From NCBI GenBank assembly GCA_002840785.1, contig PHCH01000027.1, forward strand, positions 1 through 35,854: a stretch of 35,854 nucleotides of DNA, read 5' to 3'. Positions 1 to 9,358 of this stretch are shown piece after piece (position 1 is the stretch's first letter; each line of letters begins with the position of its first letter). Below the pieces are notes generated by a model. It saw only the letters and a program-made list of their open reading frames with translations. It was not told the origin of the DNA and made no database searches. This DNA is from Betaproteobacteria bacterium HGW-Betaproteobacteria-4 (lineage in GTDB: Bacteria > Pseudomonadota > Gammaproteobacteria > Burkholderiales > Rhodocyclaceae). The position numbers and the translations under genes were made by a program.

Positions 1-22
1 ACACCTGTAAAGGGATGACTCC

Positions 23-1321
23 ATGACGACTGAACGCAAGGCAATTTTGACAATCGATGGACAGGCTCCCGTCGAATTCCAGGTTATGACCCCGACGCAC
101 GGCAACGATTGTGTCGATATTCGCACCTTGGGCGCCAAGACCGGGTTGTTTACTTATGACTCCGGCTTTCTTTCTACGGCCAGTTGCAAGTCCACTGTTA
201 CCTTCATTGATGGCGACAAGGGCGAATTGCTCTATCGCGGTTACCCGATTGAGCAATTGGCAGAAAACTGCAACTTCCTTGAAGTCGCCTACCTGCTGAA
301 AAACGGCGAGTTGCCGAACGCCGACCAGAAGGTTGGCTTTGAAAACACCATCAAGAAGCACACGATGGTTCATGACCAACTGACCCGCTTCTATAACGGC
401 TTCCGTCGTGATGCTCATCCGATGGCCGTCATGGTTGGTGTCGTCGGTGCCCTTTCCGCCTTCTACCATGAAGCGATGGACTACTCGGATGCGGAGCACC
501 GCAATATCAGCTTTAACCGTATGGTTGCCAAGTTGCCAACCATCGTTGCCATGGCCTACAAGTACAACACCGGTGCGCCTTTCCTGTATCCGGACAACGA
601 TCTGGATTACACCGCCAACTTCATGCGCATGATGTTCGGTAATCCGTGCGAAAAATACGTACCGAATCCGGTTTTGGTTAACGCGCTGGATACTATTTTT
701 ACCCTGCACGCTGATCATGAACAAAACGCTTCTACCTCGACGGTGCGTCTGGCGGGCTCGTCGGGTGCCAACCCCTTCGCTTGTATTTCGGCTGGCATAG
801 CTTGCCTGTGGGGGCCGGCGCACGGTGGTGCAAATGAGGCCTGTCTGCAGATGCTGGAAGAAATCGGCGATGTCTCACGTGTTGGTGAATACATCAAGCG
901 CGCCAAGGACAAGAACGACTCCTTCAAACTTATGGGATTCGGCCATCGCGTCTATAAGAACTTCGATCCGCGCGCTAAATTGATGCGTAAAGTGTGCAAC
1001 GACGTGCTCAGCGAACTGGGCCTGGAAAATGATCGTCTGTTCAAACTCGCAATGGAGCTTGAGAAGATCGCTCTGGAAGATCAATATTTCGTCGAGAAGA
1101 AACTCTATCCGAACGTCGATTTCTATTCGGGTATTGTTCAGAAAGCGATTGGAATTCCGACCGAGATGTTCACGTGTATCTTCGCTCTGGCTCGTACGGT
1201 TGGCTGGATGACTCAGTGGGAAGAAATGATTACCGATCCGGAATACAAGATTGGTCGTCCGCGTCAGTTGTACATGGGTGCAGCAAAGCGCGATGTAGTG
1301 CCGCTCGCCCAACGCGGCTAA
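23..1321 (+). CDS. gltA: Citrate synthase (type II, hexameric class)
   Basis: Condenses acetyl-CoA and oxaloacetate to citrate, the entry step of the TCA cycle, in the cytoplasm. The 432-residue product has the usual length of proteobacterial GltA. The catalytic triad is visible: His267 in WGPAHGGAN, His308 in GFGHRVYKN and Asp366 in NVDFYSG. The start ATG is preceded by AAAGGG at a normal distance. The gene is followed by a strong intrinsic terminator, so it is probably a separate unit from sucA although it lies directly upstream of the 2-oxoglutarate dehydrogenase genes, a common betaproteobacterial arrangement. Nothing is unusual about the sequence. Confidence 0.98.
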   Translation: MTTERKAILTIDGQAPVEFQVMTPTHGNDCVDIRTLGAKTGLFTYDSGFLSTASCKSTVTFIDGDKGELLYRGYPIEQLAENCNFLEVAYLLKNGELPNADQKVGFENTIKKHTMVHDQLTRFYNGFRRDAHPMAVMVGVVGALSAFYHEAMDYSDAEHRNISFNRMVAKLPTIVAMAYKYNTGAPFLYPDNDLDYTANFMRMMFGNPCEKYVPNPVLVNALDTIFTLHADHEQNASTSTVRLAGSSGANPFACISAGIACLWGPAHGGANEACLQMLEEIGDVSRVGEYIKRAKDKNDSFKLMGFGHRVYKNFDPRAKLMRKVCNDVLSELGLENDRLFKLAMELEKIALEDQYFVEKKLYPNVDFYSGIVQKAIGIPTEMFTCIFALARTVGWMTQWEEMITDPEYKIGRPRQLYMGAAKRDVVPLAQRG

Positions 1322-1332
1322 AAAAAGAAATT

Positions 1333-1359
1333 GGGCGGCCGTGTGGCCGCCCTTTTTTT
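1333..1359 (+). terminator. Intrinsic terminator after gltA
   Basis: A perfect 8-bp GC-rich stem (1333-1340 with 1345-1352) with a 4-nt GTGT loop is followed directly by seven T residues. It separates gltA from sucA. Confidence 0.92.
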
Positions 1360-1427
1360 ACCTGTGGAAACTTGTCACCCAGCTATCTGTGGCTACAGTG
1401 GAAAAAAATACCCTTGAGGGGATGCCT

Positions 1428-4262
1428 ATGACTACGATGAATAATCTATTCGACAGCACGATGTACTTTGGCGGCAATGCGCCGTTTGTCGAAGAACTGT
1501 ACGAAAATTACCTGAACAATCCGACCGCCGTCCCCGAAGAGTGGCGCGAGTATTTTGACCGTCTGGCGCAAATGCCTGGTTTTGTCGCTCGCGACGTAGC
1601 GCATGCGCCGGTTATTTCCGCTTTCGCTGAACTGGCGAAGGATGGTGGTTTCCGCCCCGCGCCAGTAGCCGGCGGTGACAACAGGAAGCAATCTGCCGTC
1701 GGGCAACTGGTTACGGCCTATCGTTCGATCGGTACTCGCTGGGCCGACCTTGATCCGCTCAAGCGTCTGCCGCGCCCCAAGATTGACGAGTTGGAGCTGT
1801 CTTTCTATGGCTTTACCGATGCCGACCTGAATCAGTCGTTCAGTGTCGGTTCTCTAAAGGGACTTCCGGAAACCGCCCAACTCGGTGATATTCTCGAAAC
1901 CCTCAAGCAGACTTATTGTGGAACCGTTGGCGTCGAGTACATGTACATGTCCGATTACAACGAGAAGCGCTGGTTGCAAGAGCGTCTTGAGAGTATCCGT
2001 TCGCGCCCTGCCTACAACGCCGATCAGAAAAAGCGTCTTCTCGAGCGGTTGACCGCAGCGGAAACCCTCGAACGCTACCTGCACACAAAATACGTTGGCC
2101 AGAAGCGCTTCTCGCTGGAAGGTGGCGAATCGCTGATCGTCTCGATGGACGAAGCCATCCGCACTGGTGGCGCGATGGGTATCGACGAAGTTGTTATCGG
2201 CATGGCCCACCGCGGTCGCCTGAACGTGCTGGTCAATACTCTGGGCAAGGCACCGTCCATGCTCTTTGCAGAGTTTGAAGGCAAGAAGAAGAGCGACCTG
2301 TCGGCCGGTGATGTCAAGTACCACATGGGCTTTTCGTCCGACGTGTCCACTCCGGGAGGTCCGTGCCACCTGACGCTGGCTTTCAACCCATCGCACCTTG
2401 AAATCGTCAATCCGGTCGTCGAAGGCTCGGTCTATGCGCGACAGGTTCGTCGTGGCGAAGAGGGTAAATCCAAGGTGTTGCCGGTTATTGTGCACGGCGA
2501 CTCGGCTGTCGCCGGGCAGGGCGTCAATCAGGAAATGCTCAATTTTGCCCAGACTCGTGGTTATGGCACGGGCGGTACGCTACACATCGTGGTTAACAAC
2601 CAGATCGGCTTTACGACAAGCGATCCGCGTGACTACCGCTCCGGTCACTACTGTACCGACATCTTCAAGATGGCCGACGCCCCGATCTTCCACGTCAATG
2701 GTGACGATCCGGAAGCCGTCGCGCTGGTGACCCAGATCGCCATCGAATATCGTCAGCAATTCAAGAAGGACGTTGTCGTCGATATCATCTGTTTCCGCAA
2801 GCTCGGCCACAACGAACAAGACGAGCCTATGGTTACTCAGCCGTTGATGTACAAGATCATTGCCAAGCATCCGGGTACCCGCAAGGTCTACGGCGACAAG
2901 TTGATTGCCGAGGGGGTGTTGCCGGCCGATGGCCCGGATCAGATGATCACGGAATACCGTGCTCACCTTGACAAGGGCGAGTTGCTTTACAACCCGGTGC
3001 TGGCTGGCTACAAGCATCCGATGACAATTGACTGGACGCCTTTCCTCGCCAAGTCCTATATCAAGACCTGCGATACGACGGTGCCGGTCGATGAACTGAA
3101 GCGTCTTGCCGGGCGTCTGACCACCATGCCGGAAGGCTACACGCTGCATTCGCGCGTCAAGAAGATCGTCGAAGATCGCGCCGCGATGGGTGAGGGAAAA
3201 CTGGCGGTCGACTGGGGTATGGCCGAGAATCTGGCTTACGCATCCCTGCTGGTGTCGGGCTACGGCATCCGCATCTCGGGTGAGGACGTCGGTCGGGGTA
3301 CTTTCTTCCACCGCCACGCAGCATTCCACGACCAGAATCGGACCAATTGGGACGAGGGTACTTACTATCCGCTGAAAAACCTGCAGGAAAAGCAGGCTGG
3401 ATTCCAGTGCTATGACTCTGTGCTGTCAGAAGAAGCGGTATTGGCTTTCGACTATGGTTACGCATCCGCCAACCCCTATGAAATGGTTATTTGGGAAGGC
3501 CAGTTCGGCGACTTCGCCAATGGTGCGCAAGTGGTGATTGACCAGTTCATTACGTCGGGTGAAGCCAAGTGGGGCCGTGCGTGTGGCCTCGTCATGCTGC
3601 TTCCTCACGGATACGAAGGTCAGGGGCCGGAGCATTCGTCGGCTCGTCTGGAACGCTTCATGAACCAGTGTGCCGAGATGAATATGGAAGTCTGCGTGCC
3701 AACCACGGCAGCCCAGGTTTTCCACATGCTGCGTCGCCAAGCTGTGCGCATGCAGCGCAAGCCACTGATCGTCATGTCGCCCAAGTCGCTGTTGCGTCAC
3801 AAGGATGCCGCATCGCCGCTTGAGGATTTGGCCAATGGCGAATTCAAGCGTGTCATTGGTGAAGTCGACAACCTCGACAACAAGAAGGTGAAGCGTGTCG
3901 TGCTGTGCTCTGGCAAGGTTTATTACGACCTGCTGGCTGCTCGGCGCGAGAAGCAGATCAAGGATATCGCCATTGTTCGCGTAGAACAGTTGTATCCCTT
4001 CCCGAGAGTTTCGCTGGGAGAAGAGCTGGCCAAGTATCCGAAGGCGACTGAAATTGTCTGGTGTCAAGAAGAGCCGCGCAATCAGGGCGCTTGGTATTGG
4101 ATTGCTTCGCGTCATCATCTGGACTCCGAGATCGGCCCCAAGCGCAAGCTGCTGCTGGTTTCTCGTCCGGCTTCCCCGTCGCCAGCGGTTGGTTACCTGG
4201 CAAAGCACAACGAGCAACAAAAGGCACTGGTCGAGTCCGCGCTGGGCAAGATCGAGTACTAA
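1428..4262 (+). CDS. sucA: 2-oxoglutarate dehydrogenase E1 component
   Basis: Thiamine-diphosphate-dependent decarboxylase subunit (E1o) of the 2-oxoglutarate dehydrogenase complex. It decarboxylates 2-oxoglutarate and passes the succinyl group to the lipoyl arm of E2 (SucB). The chosen ATG has GAGGGG about six bases upstream and gives 944 residues, close to the 933 of E. coli SucA; the frame stays open further upstream only into the terminator region. Family features include the N-terminal segment NLFDSTMYFGGNAPF, GMAHRGRLNVL, FNPSHLEIVNPVVEG, HGDSAVAGQG, and the cofactor-binding stretch GDDPEAV followed by a conserved Asn-containing region. sucB begins 24 bases downstream. The E1 reading frame is intact, in contrast to its E2 partner. 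Confidence 0.97.
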   Translation: MTTMNNLFDSTMYFGGNAPFVEELYENYLNNPTAVPEEWREYFDRLAQMPGFVARDVAHAPVISAFAELAKDGGFRPAPVAGGDNRKQSAVGQLVTAYRSIGTRWADLDPLKRLPRPKIDELELSFYGFTDADLNQSFSVGSLKGLPETAQLGDILETLKQTYCGTVGVEYMYMSDYNEKRWLQERLESIRSRPAYNADQKKRLLERLTAAETLERYLHTKYVGQKRFSLEGGESLIVSMDEAIRTGGAMGIDEVVIGMAHRGRLNVLVNTLGKAPSMLFAEFEGKKKSDLSAGDVKYHMGFSSDVSTPGGPCHLTLAFNPSHLEIVNPVVEGSVYARQVRRGEEGKSKVLPVIVHGDSAVAGQGVNQEMLNFAQTRGYGTGGTLHIVVNNQIGFTTSDPRDYRSGHYCTDIFKMADAPIFHVNGDDPEAVALVTQIAIEYRQQFKKDVVVDIICFRKLGHNEQDEPMVTQPLMYKIIAKHPGTRKVYGDKLIAEGVLPADGPDQMITEYRAHLDKGELLYNPVLAGYKHPMTIDWTPFLAKSYIKTCDTTVPVDELKRLAGRLTTMPEGYTLHSRVKKIVEDRAAMGEGKLAVDWGMAENLAYASLLVSGYGIRISGEDVGRGTFFHRHAAFHDQNRTNWDEGTYYPLKNLQEKQAGFQCYDSVLSEEAVLAFDYGYASANPYEMVIWEGQFGDFANGAQVVIDQFITSGEAKWGRACGLVMLLPHGYEGQGPEHSSARLERFMNQCAEMNMEVCVPTTAAQVFHMLRRQAVRMQRKPLIVMSPKSLLRHKDAASPLEDLANGEFKRVIGEVDNLDNKKVKRVVLCSGKVYYDLLAARREKQIKDIAIVRVEQLYPFPRVSLGEELAKYPKATEIVWCQEEPRNQGAWYWIASRHHLDSEIGPKRKLLLVSRPASPSPAVGYLAKHNEQQKALVESALGKIEY

Positions 4263-4286
4263 TAACTACAGCAGAGTGGAGTCATT

Positions 4287-5370
4287 ATGAGCATTATCGA
4301 AGTTCAATGGCGTTCTGGTCGAAATCATCAAGGGTGATGGCGATACCGTTGTTTCCGGCGAGTTGATCGCCCGCATTGATACCGAAGCCAAGGCGGGGGC
4401 CGCTGCTCCCGCTGCTGAAGCGCCGAAAGCGGCAGCAGCTGCCGCACCGGTTGCCGCCGCCGCAGCCCCGGCTGGTACGGCCAGCCCGTCGGCCCGCAAA
4501 ATCCTCGACGAAAAGGGCATCGCTGCCTCTGATGTCGCCGGTTCCGGTCGTGGCGGTCGTGTCACCAAGGAAGACGCCGTTGCTGCTGTGCCGAAGTCTG
4601 GCCCGGTCGCTGCTCCGGTTGCTGCCAAGGTTGCCATGCCGACGCCGCCGGTTGCCGTTGCTCTCGGCGATCGTACCGAGCAGCGCGTGCCGATGTCCCG
4701 TCTGCGTGCCCGTATTGCCGAGCGCCTACTGCAGTCTCAGCAAACCAATGCCATTCTGACCACGTTCAACGAAGTGAACATGGGCCCGATGATGGCGCTG
4801 CGCAAGCAGTACGGCGAGAAGTTCGAGAAGGCCCACGGCGTCCGCCTCGGCTTCATGGGCTTCTTCGTCAAGGCCGCCTGCGCCGCCCTGCAGAAGTTCC
4901 CGATCCTCAACGCTTCGGTCGATGGCAATGACATCGTCTACCACGGCTTCATCGACATTGGTATCGCTGTCGGTTCGCCGCGTGGCCTGGTCGTGCCGAT
5001 CATCCGCAATGCGGACCAGATGAGCATTGCCGAAATCGAAAAGAAGATTGCCGAATTCGGTGCCAAGGCCAAGGATGGCAAGCTGTCCATCGAAGACCTG
5101 ACCGGTGGTACCTTCTCGATTTCCAATGGCGGCATCTTTGGTTCGATGATGTCCACCCCGATCATCAACCCGCCGCAATCCGCGATCCTCGGCATTCATG
5201 CCACCAAGGACCGCGCCATGGTTGAGAACGGTCAAGTCGTTGTGCGTCCGATGAACTATCTGGCCATGTCCTACGATCACCGCATCATCGACGGCCGCGA
5301 AGCCGTCCTCGGTCTGGTGACCATGAAGGAAGCGCTGGAAGATCCGTCCCGCCTGCTGCTCGGCGTCTAA
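4287..5370 (+). pseudogene. sucB: Dihydrolipoyl succinyltransferase (E2o), lipoyl domain deleted and frame broken
   Basis: E2 core of the 2-oxoglutarate dehydrogenase complex. The ATG at 4287 has GGAG just upstream and opens with the canonical SucB start MSIIEVQ. After codon 7 the sequence jumps to the last part of the lipoyl domain ([19 protein letters not shown]) in a different frame, starting at 4309. From the ATG the frame ends at a TGA at 4335, giving 16 residues. By comparison with known SucB, about 47 residues, near 140 nt, are missing, including the DKVV motif whose lysine carries lipoate. The rest is intact: an Ala/Pro-rich linker, a peripheral-subunit-binding domain ([19 protein letters not shown] to VTKEDAV) and the acyltransferase domain ending with [16 protein letters not shown] and its catalytic His. 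The downstream frame has no ATG near its beginning; TTG at 4363 is the nearest plausible start. As written it cannot make a working E2. This is either a true mutation or a sequencing/assembly deletion. Confidence 0.9.
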
Positions 5371-5383
5371 TTGACGTTGGCCG

Positions 5384-5417
5384 GCGCCAGTGTCCCGCCA
5401 AGGGCGCTGGCGCTTTT
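5384..5417 (+). terminator. Hairpin with short T-run between sucB and lpdA
   Basis: A 12-bp stem (5384-5395 with 5402-5413, including two G-T pairs) with a 6-nt loop is followed by TTTT. It lies within the operon, so it may reduce lpdA transcription, protect an mRNA end, or act as a weak terminator. The stem is seen directly; the role is inferred. Confidence 0.6.
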
Positions 5418-5445
5418 GCACATCTGAAATCTGAAAGGTTTACAC

Positions 5446-6870
5446 ATGTCCAAGCAATTTGACGTGCTCGTTATCGGTGGTGGCCCTGGCGGCTATGTTG
5501 CAGCCATTCGTGCTGCCCAGCTCGGCTTTTCCGCCGCCTGCTGCGAATCCAATCCGTATGCCGACCCGAAGGGCGAACCGCGTCTTGGCGGCACCTGCCT
5601 GAACGTTGGTTGTATCCCGTCCAAGGCCCTGCTGCATACCTCGCATCTGTTCGAAGAAGCAGGTCACAGCTTTGAAGCCCAAGGCATCAAGGTTGGCAAA
5701 GCCACCATCGACGTGCCGGTGATGAAGGGCCGCAAGGACACCATCGTTACGCAACTGACCTCGGGCATCAAGGGCTTGTTCAAGAAGAACAAGGTCACCC
5801 TGCTCAACGGTCATGGTTCCTTTGTCGGCAAGGAAGGCGATCTGTACAAGGTCAAGGTTGGCGCCGATGAGGTGCTGGCCAAGCAGGTCATCATCGCGAC
5901 CGGCTCCAAGCCGCGTCACCTGCCGAACGTGCCGGTCGACAACAAGATCGTCATGGACAACGAAGGCGCCCTGAACCAGGAATCGGTGCCCAAGAAGCTG
6001 GCCATCATCGGTGCCGGCGTTATCGGTCTGGAAATGGGTTCGGTCTGGCGTCGCGTCGGTTCCGAGGTCACCATCCTCGAAGCAATGCCTGATTTTCTGG
6101 CTTTTGCCGATCAGGACATCGCCAAGGAAGCGCTCAAGCTGTTCACCAAGCAGGGTCTGAATATCCAGACCGGCGTCAAGATTGGCGATATCAAGACGAC
6201 CAAGAAGGGCGTCTCGATTGCCTACGAAACGAAGGATGGCAAGGCCGAGAAGCTCGATGCCGACCGCCTGATCGTTTCCATCGGTCGCATCCCGAACACT
6301 GACGGCCTGAATGGCGAAGCGGTTGGCCTCAAGCTGACTGATCGCGGCATGGTTGAAGTCGATGGCCACTGCAAGACCAATCTCCCCGGCGTCTGGGCGG
6401 TCGGCGACGTGGTACGCGGCCCGATGCTGGCGCACAAGGCCATGGAAGAGGGCGTCATGGTTGCCGAGTTGATGGCCGGTCAAGCTGGCCACTGCAACTT
6501 CGACACCATTCCGGGCGTCATCTACACCGCGCCGGAAATCGCCTGGGTCGGCAAGAGCGAACAGCAGCTCAAGGCCGATGGCGTTGCCTACAAGGTTGGC
6601 AAAATCCCGTTCATGGCCAATGGCCGCGCACTGGGTATGGGCGAGCCGTCCGGCTTCGTCAAGATGCTGGCCTGCGCGCAGACCGACCGCATCCTCGGCG
6701 TCCATATCATCGGCGTCAATGCCTCCGAGTTGATTTCCGAAGCCGTTGTGGCGATGGAATTCGGTGGCGCTTCCGAAGATCTGGCCCGCATCTGCCACGC
6801 TCACCCGACCTTGTCGGAAGCGGTGCACGAAGCAGCCCTGGCTTGCGACAAGCGTCCGCTGCACTTCTAA
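5446..6870 (+). CDS. lpdA: Dihydrolipoyl dehydrogenase (E3)
   Basis: FAD-dependent E3 subunit that reoxidises the dihydrolipoyl arm of E2 and reduces NAD+. The 474-residue protein shows the N-terminal FAD-binding [10 protein letters not shown], the redox disulfide Cys51/Cys56 in [13 protein letters not shown], the NAD-binding [13 protein letters not shown], the second FAD motif GVWAVGDVV, and the C-terminal catalytic pair His453/Glu458 in [16 protein letters not shown] precedes the ATG. It closes the sucA-sucB-lpdA cluster and may also serve other lipoyl complexes. The gene is complete even though its upstream partner sucB is damaged. Confidence 0.97.
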   Translation: MSKQFDVLVIGGGPGGYVAAIRAAQLGFSAACCESNPYADPKGEPRLGGTCLNVGCIPSKALLHTSHLFEEAGHSFEAQGIKVGKATIDVPVMKGRKDTIVTQLTSGIKGLFKKNKVTLLNGHGSFVGKEGDLYKVKVGADEVLAKQVIIATGSKPRHLPNVPVDNKIVMDNEGALNQESVPKKLAIIGAGVIGLEMGSVWRRVGSEVTILEAMPDFLAFADQDIAKEALKLFTKQGLNIQTGVKIGDIKTTKKGVSIAYETKDGKAEKLDADRLIVSIGRIPNTDGLNGEAVGLKLTDRGMVEVDGHCKTNLPGVWAVGDVVRGPMLAHKAMEEGVMVAELMAGQAGHCNFDTIPGVIYTAPEIAWVGKSEQQLKADGVAYKVGKIPFMANGRALGMGEPSGFVKMLACAQTDRILGVHIIGVNASELISEAVVAMEFGGASEDLARICHAHPTLSEAVHEAALACDKRPLHF

Positions 6871-6890
6871 GCTGACTCTTCTTTGCCGGA

Positions 6891-6926
6891 AAGGCGGGTT
6901 GCGGCAACGCACCCGCCTTTTTCTTT
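6891..6926 (+). terminator. Intrinsic terminator after lpdA
   Basis: A 9-bp stem (6891-6899 with 6911-6919, AAGGCGGGT/ACCCGCCTT) is followed by a T-rich tract (TTTCTTT). It ends the 2-oxoglutarate dehydrogenase unit before zapE. Confidence 0.88.
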
Positions 6927-6964
6927 GGCAGAATACGTTTTTACCCCAAACCTGATTCACCCCC

Positions 6965-8080
6965 ATGCCCCATAAAAAACTCAATGTCGCCGCGCAGGGC
7001 ATGCTCGACGCCTATAAAAACCTGCTTGATGCCCGTGGCTACATTGCCGATGCTGCGCAGATGGCGGCGGCGATGGCGTTGCAGAGCCTCTACACAAATT
7101 TGCTGTTTTTCAAGGTTGACCGTGGCAGCACCTTCAAACGCCTGTTGTCGCCGCCCAAGCCGCCGAAAGGCGTCTATTTCTGGGGCGGGGTGGGTCGTGG
7201 CAAGAGCTTCCTGATGGATTGCTTTTACGACTCGGTCCCTTATCGGCGCAAGCGTCGCATTCACTTCCATGCCTTCATGCAGCAGATTCATCATGACCTC
7301 GAAAAATACAAGGGCGAACCGGACCCGATGCTGAGGCTGGCCGAGCAGATCGCCAAGGAAGTGCGCCTACTGTGTTTTGACGAATTCCACGTCTCGGACA
7401 TCGCCGACGCCATGATTCTTGGCCGCCTGATGGATGGCCTGTTCGCCCAGGGGGTCATCATCGTGATGACTTCCAACTATCCGCCGGACCTGTTGTATCC
7501 GAACGGTCTGCACCGGGAAAGCTTTCTGCCGACCATTGCGCTGCTCAACAAGCATCTGGATGTTTTCGAGGTCGATGCCGGTACCGACTACCGTTTGCGG
7601 GCACTCGAGCAGGTCGAGATCTATCACTATCCATCCGATGCCGCGGCCGAGAAGAAGATGCTCGACTACTTCAAGATGGTCGATGGTGATGCCGGCAAGA
7701 AAGGCGGGCATATCGAGGTGCTGGGTCGCGACATCGAGACCGTGCGACGTGGCCATGGCGTGATCTGGTTCGATTTCCGGATACTCTGTGGCGGACCGCG
7801 TTCGCAGAATGACTATCTCGAAATCGCCCGCGGATACCACACGGTGCTCCTCTCCCATGTGCCGAAAATGACCACCCATCAGGCCTCGGAAGCGCGTCGC
7901 TTCACGTGGCTGGTCGACGTTTTTTACGATCACAAGGTCAAGCTCATCATCACCGCCGACTGTGCGGCCGAAGGGCTCTACACCGAGGGCACGCAGGCCA
8001 GCGAGTTTGCCCGTACCGTGAGTCGTCTGACCGAAATGAACTCCAGGGAGTACTTGGCCTTGCCCCATATGGTTAGCTGA
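6965..8080 (+). CDS. zapE: Cell division protein ZapE (AFG1-like ATPase)
   Basis: AFG1/ZapE-family P-loop ATPase. In E. coli, ZapE associates with the Z-ring during constriction and is needed under low-oxygen or heat stress. The 371-residue product matches the E. coli length of 375. Walker A is GGVGRGKS at about residues 74-81; Walker B is LLCFDEFHVSDIADAM with the Asp-Glu pair at about 139-140. The sensor-like TSNYPPDLLYPNGLHRESF follows, then the family segment DYRLR. The cytoplasmic location is inferred from the absence of signal or membrane segments. Only four bases separate its stop from the next gene, suggesting co-transcription. Confidence 0.95.
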   Translation: MPHKKLNVAAQGMLDAYKNLLDARGYIADAAQMAAAMALQSLYTNLLFFKVDRGSTFKRLLSPPKPPKGVYFWGGVGRGKSFLMDCFYDSVPYRRKRRIHFHAFMQQIHHDLEKYKGEPDPMLRLAEQIAKEVRLLCFDEFHVSDIADAMILGRLMDGLFAQGVIIVMTSNYPPDLLYPNGLHRESFLPTIALLNKHLDVFEVDAGTDYRLRALEQVEIYHYPSDAAAEKKMLDYFKMVDGDAGKKGGHIEVLGRDIETVRRGHGVIWFDFRILCGGPRSQNDYLEIARGYHTVLLSHVPKMTTHQASEARRFTWLVDVFYDHKVKLIITADCAAEGLYTEGTQASEFARTVSRLTEMNSREYLALPHMVS

Positions 8081-8084
8081 TCAA

Positions 8085-9332
8085 ATGACTGAAACAATGC
8101 TCCCCGCTGATCTGGCCATCGATCTTCGGCAACTGGTGATGACTATCGCCAACACGGTCGATCTGGTCGGCGTCGACGATGTCATGCACGGCCGCCGGGT
8201 TGGCATGCTGGCTCGCGAGATGGCCATCCGCATGGGATGGAGCGAAGCGGACCAGCTGATTCTTTACGATGCCGGCCTGCTGCACGATTGCGGCGTGTCA
8301 TCGACGCGGGTTCATCATCGTCTGGTCGTCGATCTCGAATGGACTGGCGCCGAAGAGCATTGCGTTCGCGGCGACGAATTGCTGGCCAACTTTCAGCCCC
8401 TAGCCCATCTGGCCCCGATCATCCGTTATCACCACAGTGCCTGGGAATGGCTCGTAACGCAGACACTCCCGGGTGATACGGCGCGTTTCGCCAACCTGAT
8501 CTATCTGGCTGACCGCATTGACGTCCTGGCTGCGCCCTATCATGCCGACCAGAGTGTCCTGTCACATGCCGACGAGATTCGTGCCCGTCTGGCCTCGGCG
8601 CGCGGACGCCTGTTTTCGCCCGAACTGGTGGATGCCTTCGAAGTGATTTCTCAGGAAGAGGCTTTCTGGCTGGCCTTGCAGCCGGAGTGGGTGCAGCAGT
8701 ACCAGATAGACATGGAGTCCCATGGCGACCTGAAGATGATCGGCTGGGTCGAGTTCAAGCAGTGCGCGACCATTTTTTCGCGCATCATCGACGCCAAATC
8801 ACCTTACACGGAGCAGCATTCGCAAGGTGTTGCGCGGCTGTCGCGCCATCTTGCCGAACGGCTCGGACTTGACCCCATCACCTGCGAGAAAATTGAAGTG
8901 GCCGGCTTGCTGCACGATATCGGCAAGCTGCAGATTCCCGACGAGATCATCGAAGGTGAAAGTGCCTTGACGGCGCATGAGTTCGACATCATGAAGAGCC
9001 ACAGCTACGGGACGCTGCAGGTCCTCAAGCGGCTGCATGCGATCGCCGAAATCGCCCGCTGGGCCTCGCTGCATCACGAAACACCGGATGGCCACGGCTA
9101 CCCGTTCCATATCGGCGGCGCCGCGCTGCCCATAGAAGCGCGCATCATCAATGTCGCCGATATCTTTCAGGCGCTGGCGCAGGACCGTCCTTATCGCAAA
9201 TCAATGACACCGGACCAGATATTGGCCATCCTTCAGGAGCGTGCCGACTTGGGACGCGCCGATCTGGGCGTCGTCGGCCTGGTTGCCCAGGATCTGGCCG
9301 AATGCTACCGGGTCGCCGTCTGTCACGATTGA
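8085..9332 (+). CDS. Tandem HD-domain protein with C-terminal HD-GYP (putative cyclic-di-GMP phosphodiesterase)
   Basis: 415 residues containing two HD-type modules. The first (about residues 30-170) has HGRRVG, LLHDCG and YHHSAWEW but lacks a GYP motif. The second (about 230-400) has QHSQGVARL, AGLLHDIGKLQIPDEI, the HHETPDGHGYP signature and NVADIFQALAQDRPYR, all typical of HD-GYP domains that hydrolyse cyclic-di-GMP with a bi- or trinuclear metal site. No membrane segments or sensor domains are seen, so it is probably cytosolic. The first module may be regulatory or hydrolyse another nucleotide. It follows zapE by four bases; the ATG has no strong ribosome-binding site, so translational coupling is possible. 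Confidence 0.9.
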   Translation: MTETMLPADLAIDLRQLVMTIANTVDLVGVDDVMHGRRVGMLAREMAIRMGWSEADQLILYDAGLLHDCGVSSTRVHHRLVVDLEWTGAEEHCVRGDELLANFQPLAHLAPIIRYHHSAWEWLVTQTLPGDTARFANLIYLADRIDVLAAPYHADQSVLSHADEIRARLASARGRLFSPELVDAFEVISQEEAFWLALQPEWVQQYQIDMESHGDLKMIGWVEFKQCATIFSRIIDAKSPYTEQHSQGVARLSRHLAERLGLDPITCEKIEVAGLLHDIGKLQIPDEIIEGESALTAHEFDIMKSHSYGTLQVLKRLHAIAEIARWASLHHETPDGHGYPFHIGGAALPIEARIINVADIFQALAQDRPYRKSMTPDQILAILQERADLGRADLGVVGLVAQDLAECYRVAVCHD

Positions 9333-9358
9333 CCCTTCACGCTGCCGGGAGAACGTCC

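Noticed and set aside
4287..4363. Programmed frameshift as an explanation for sucB
   Set aside because: A shift could restore the frame but not the missing ~47 residues; the lipoyl-lysine segment is not present in any frame near this place.
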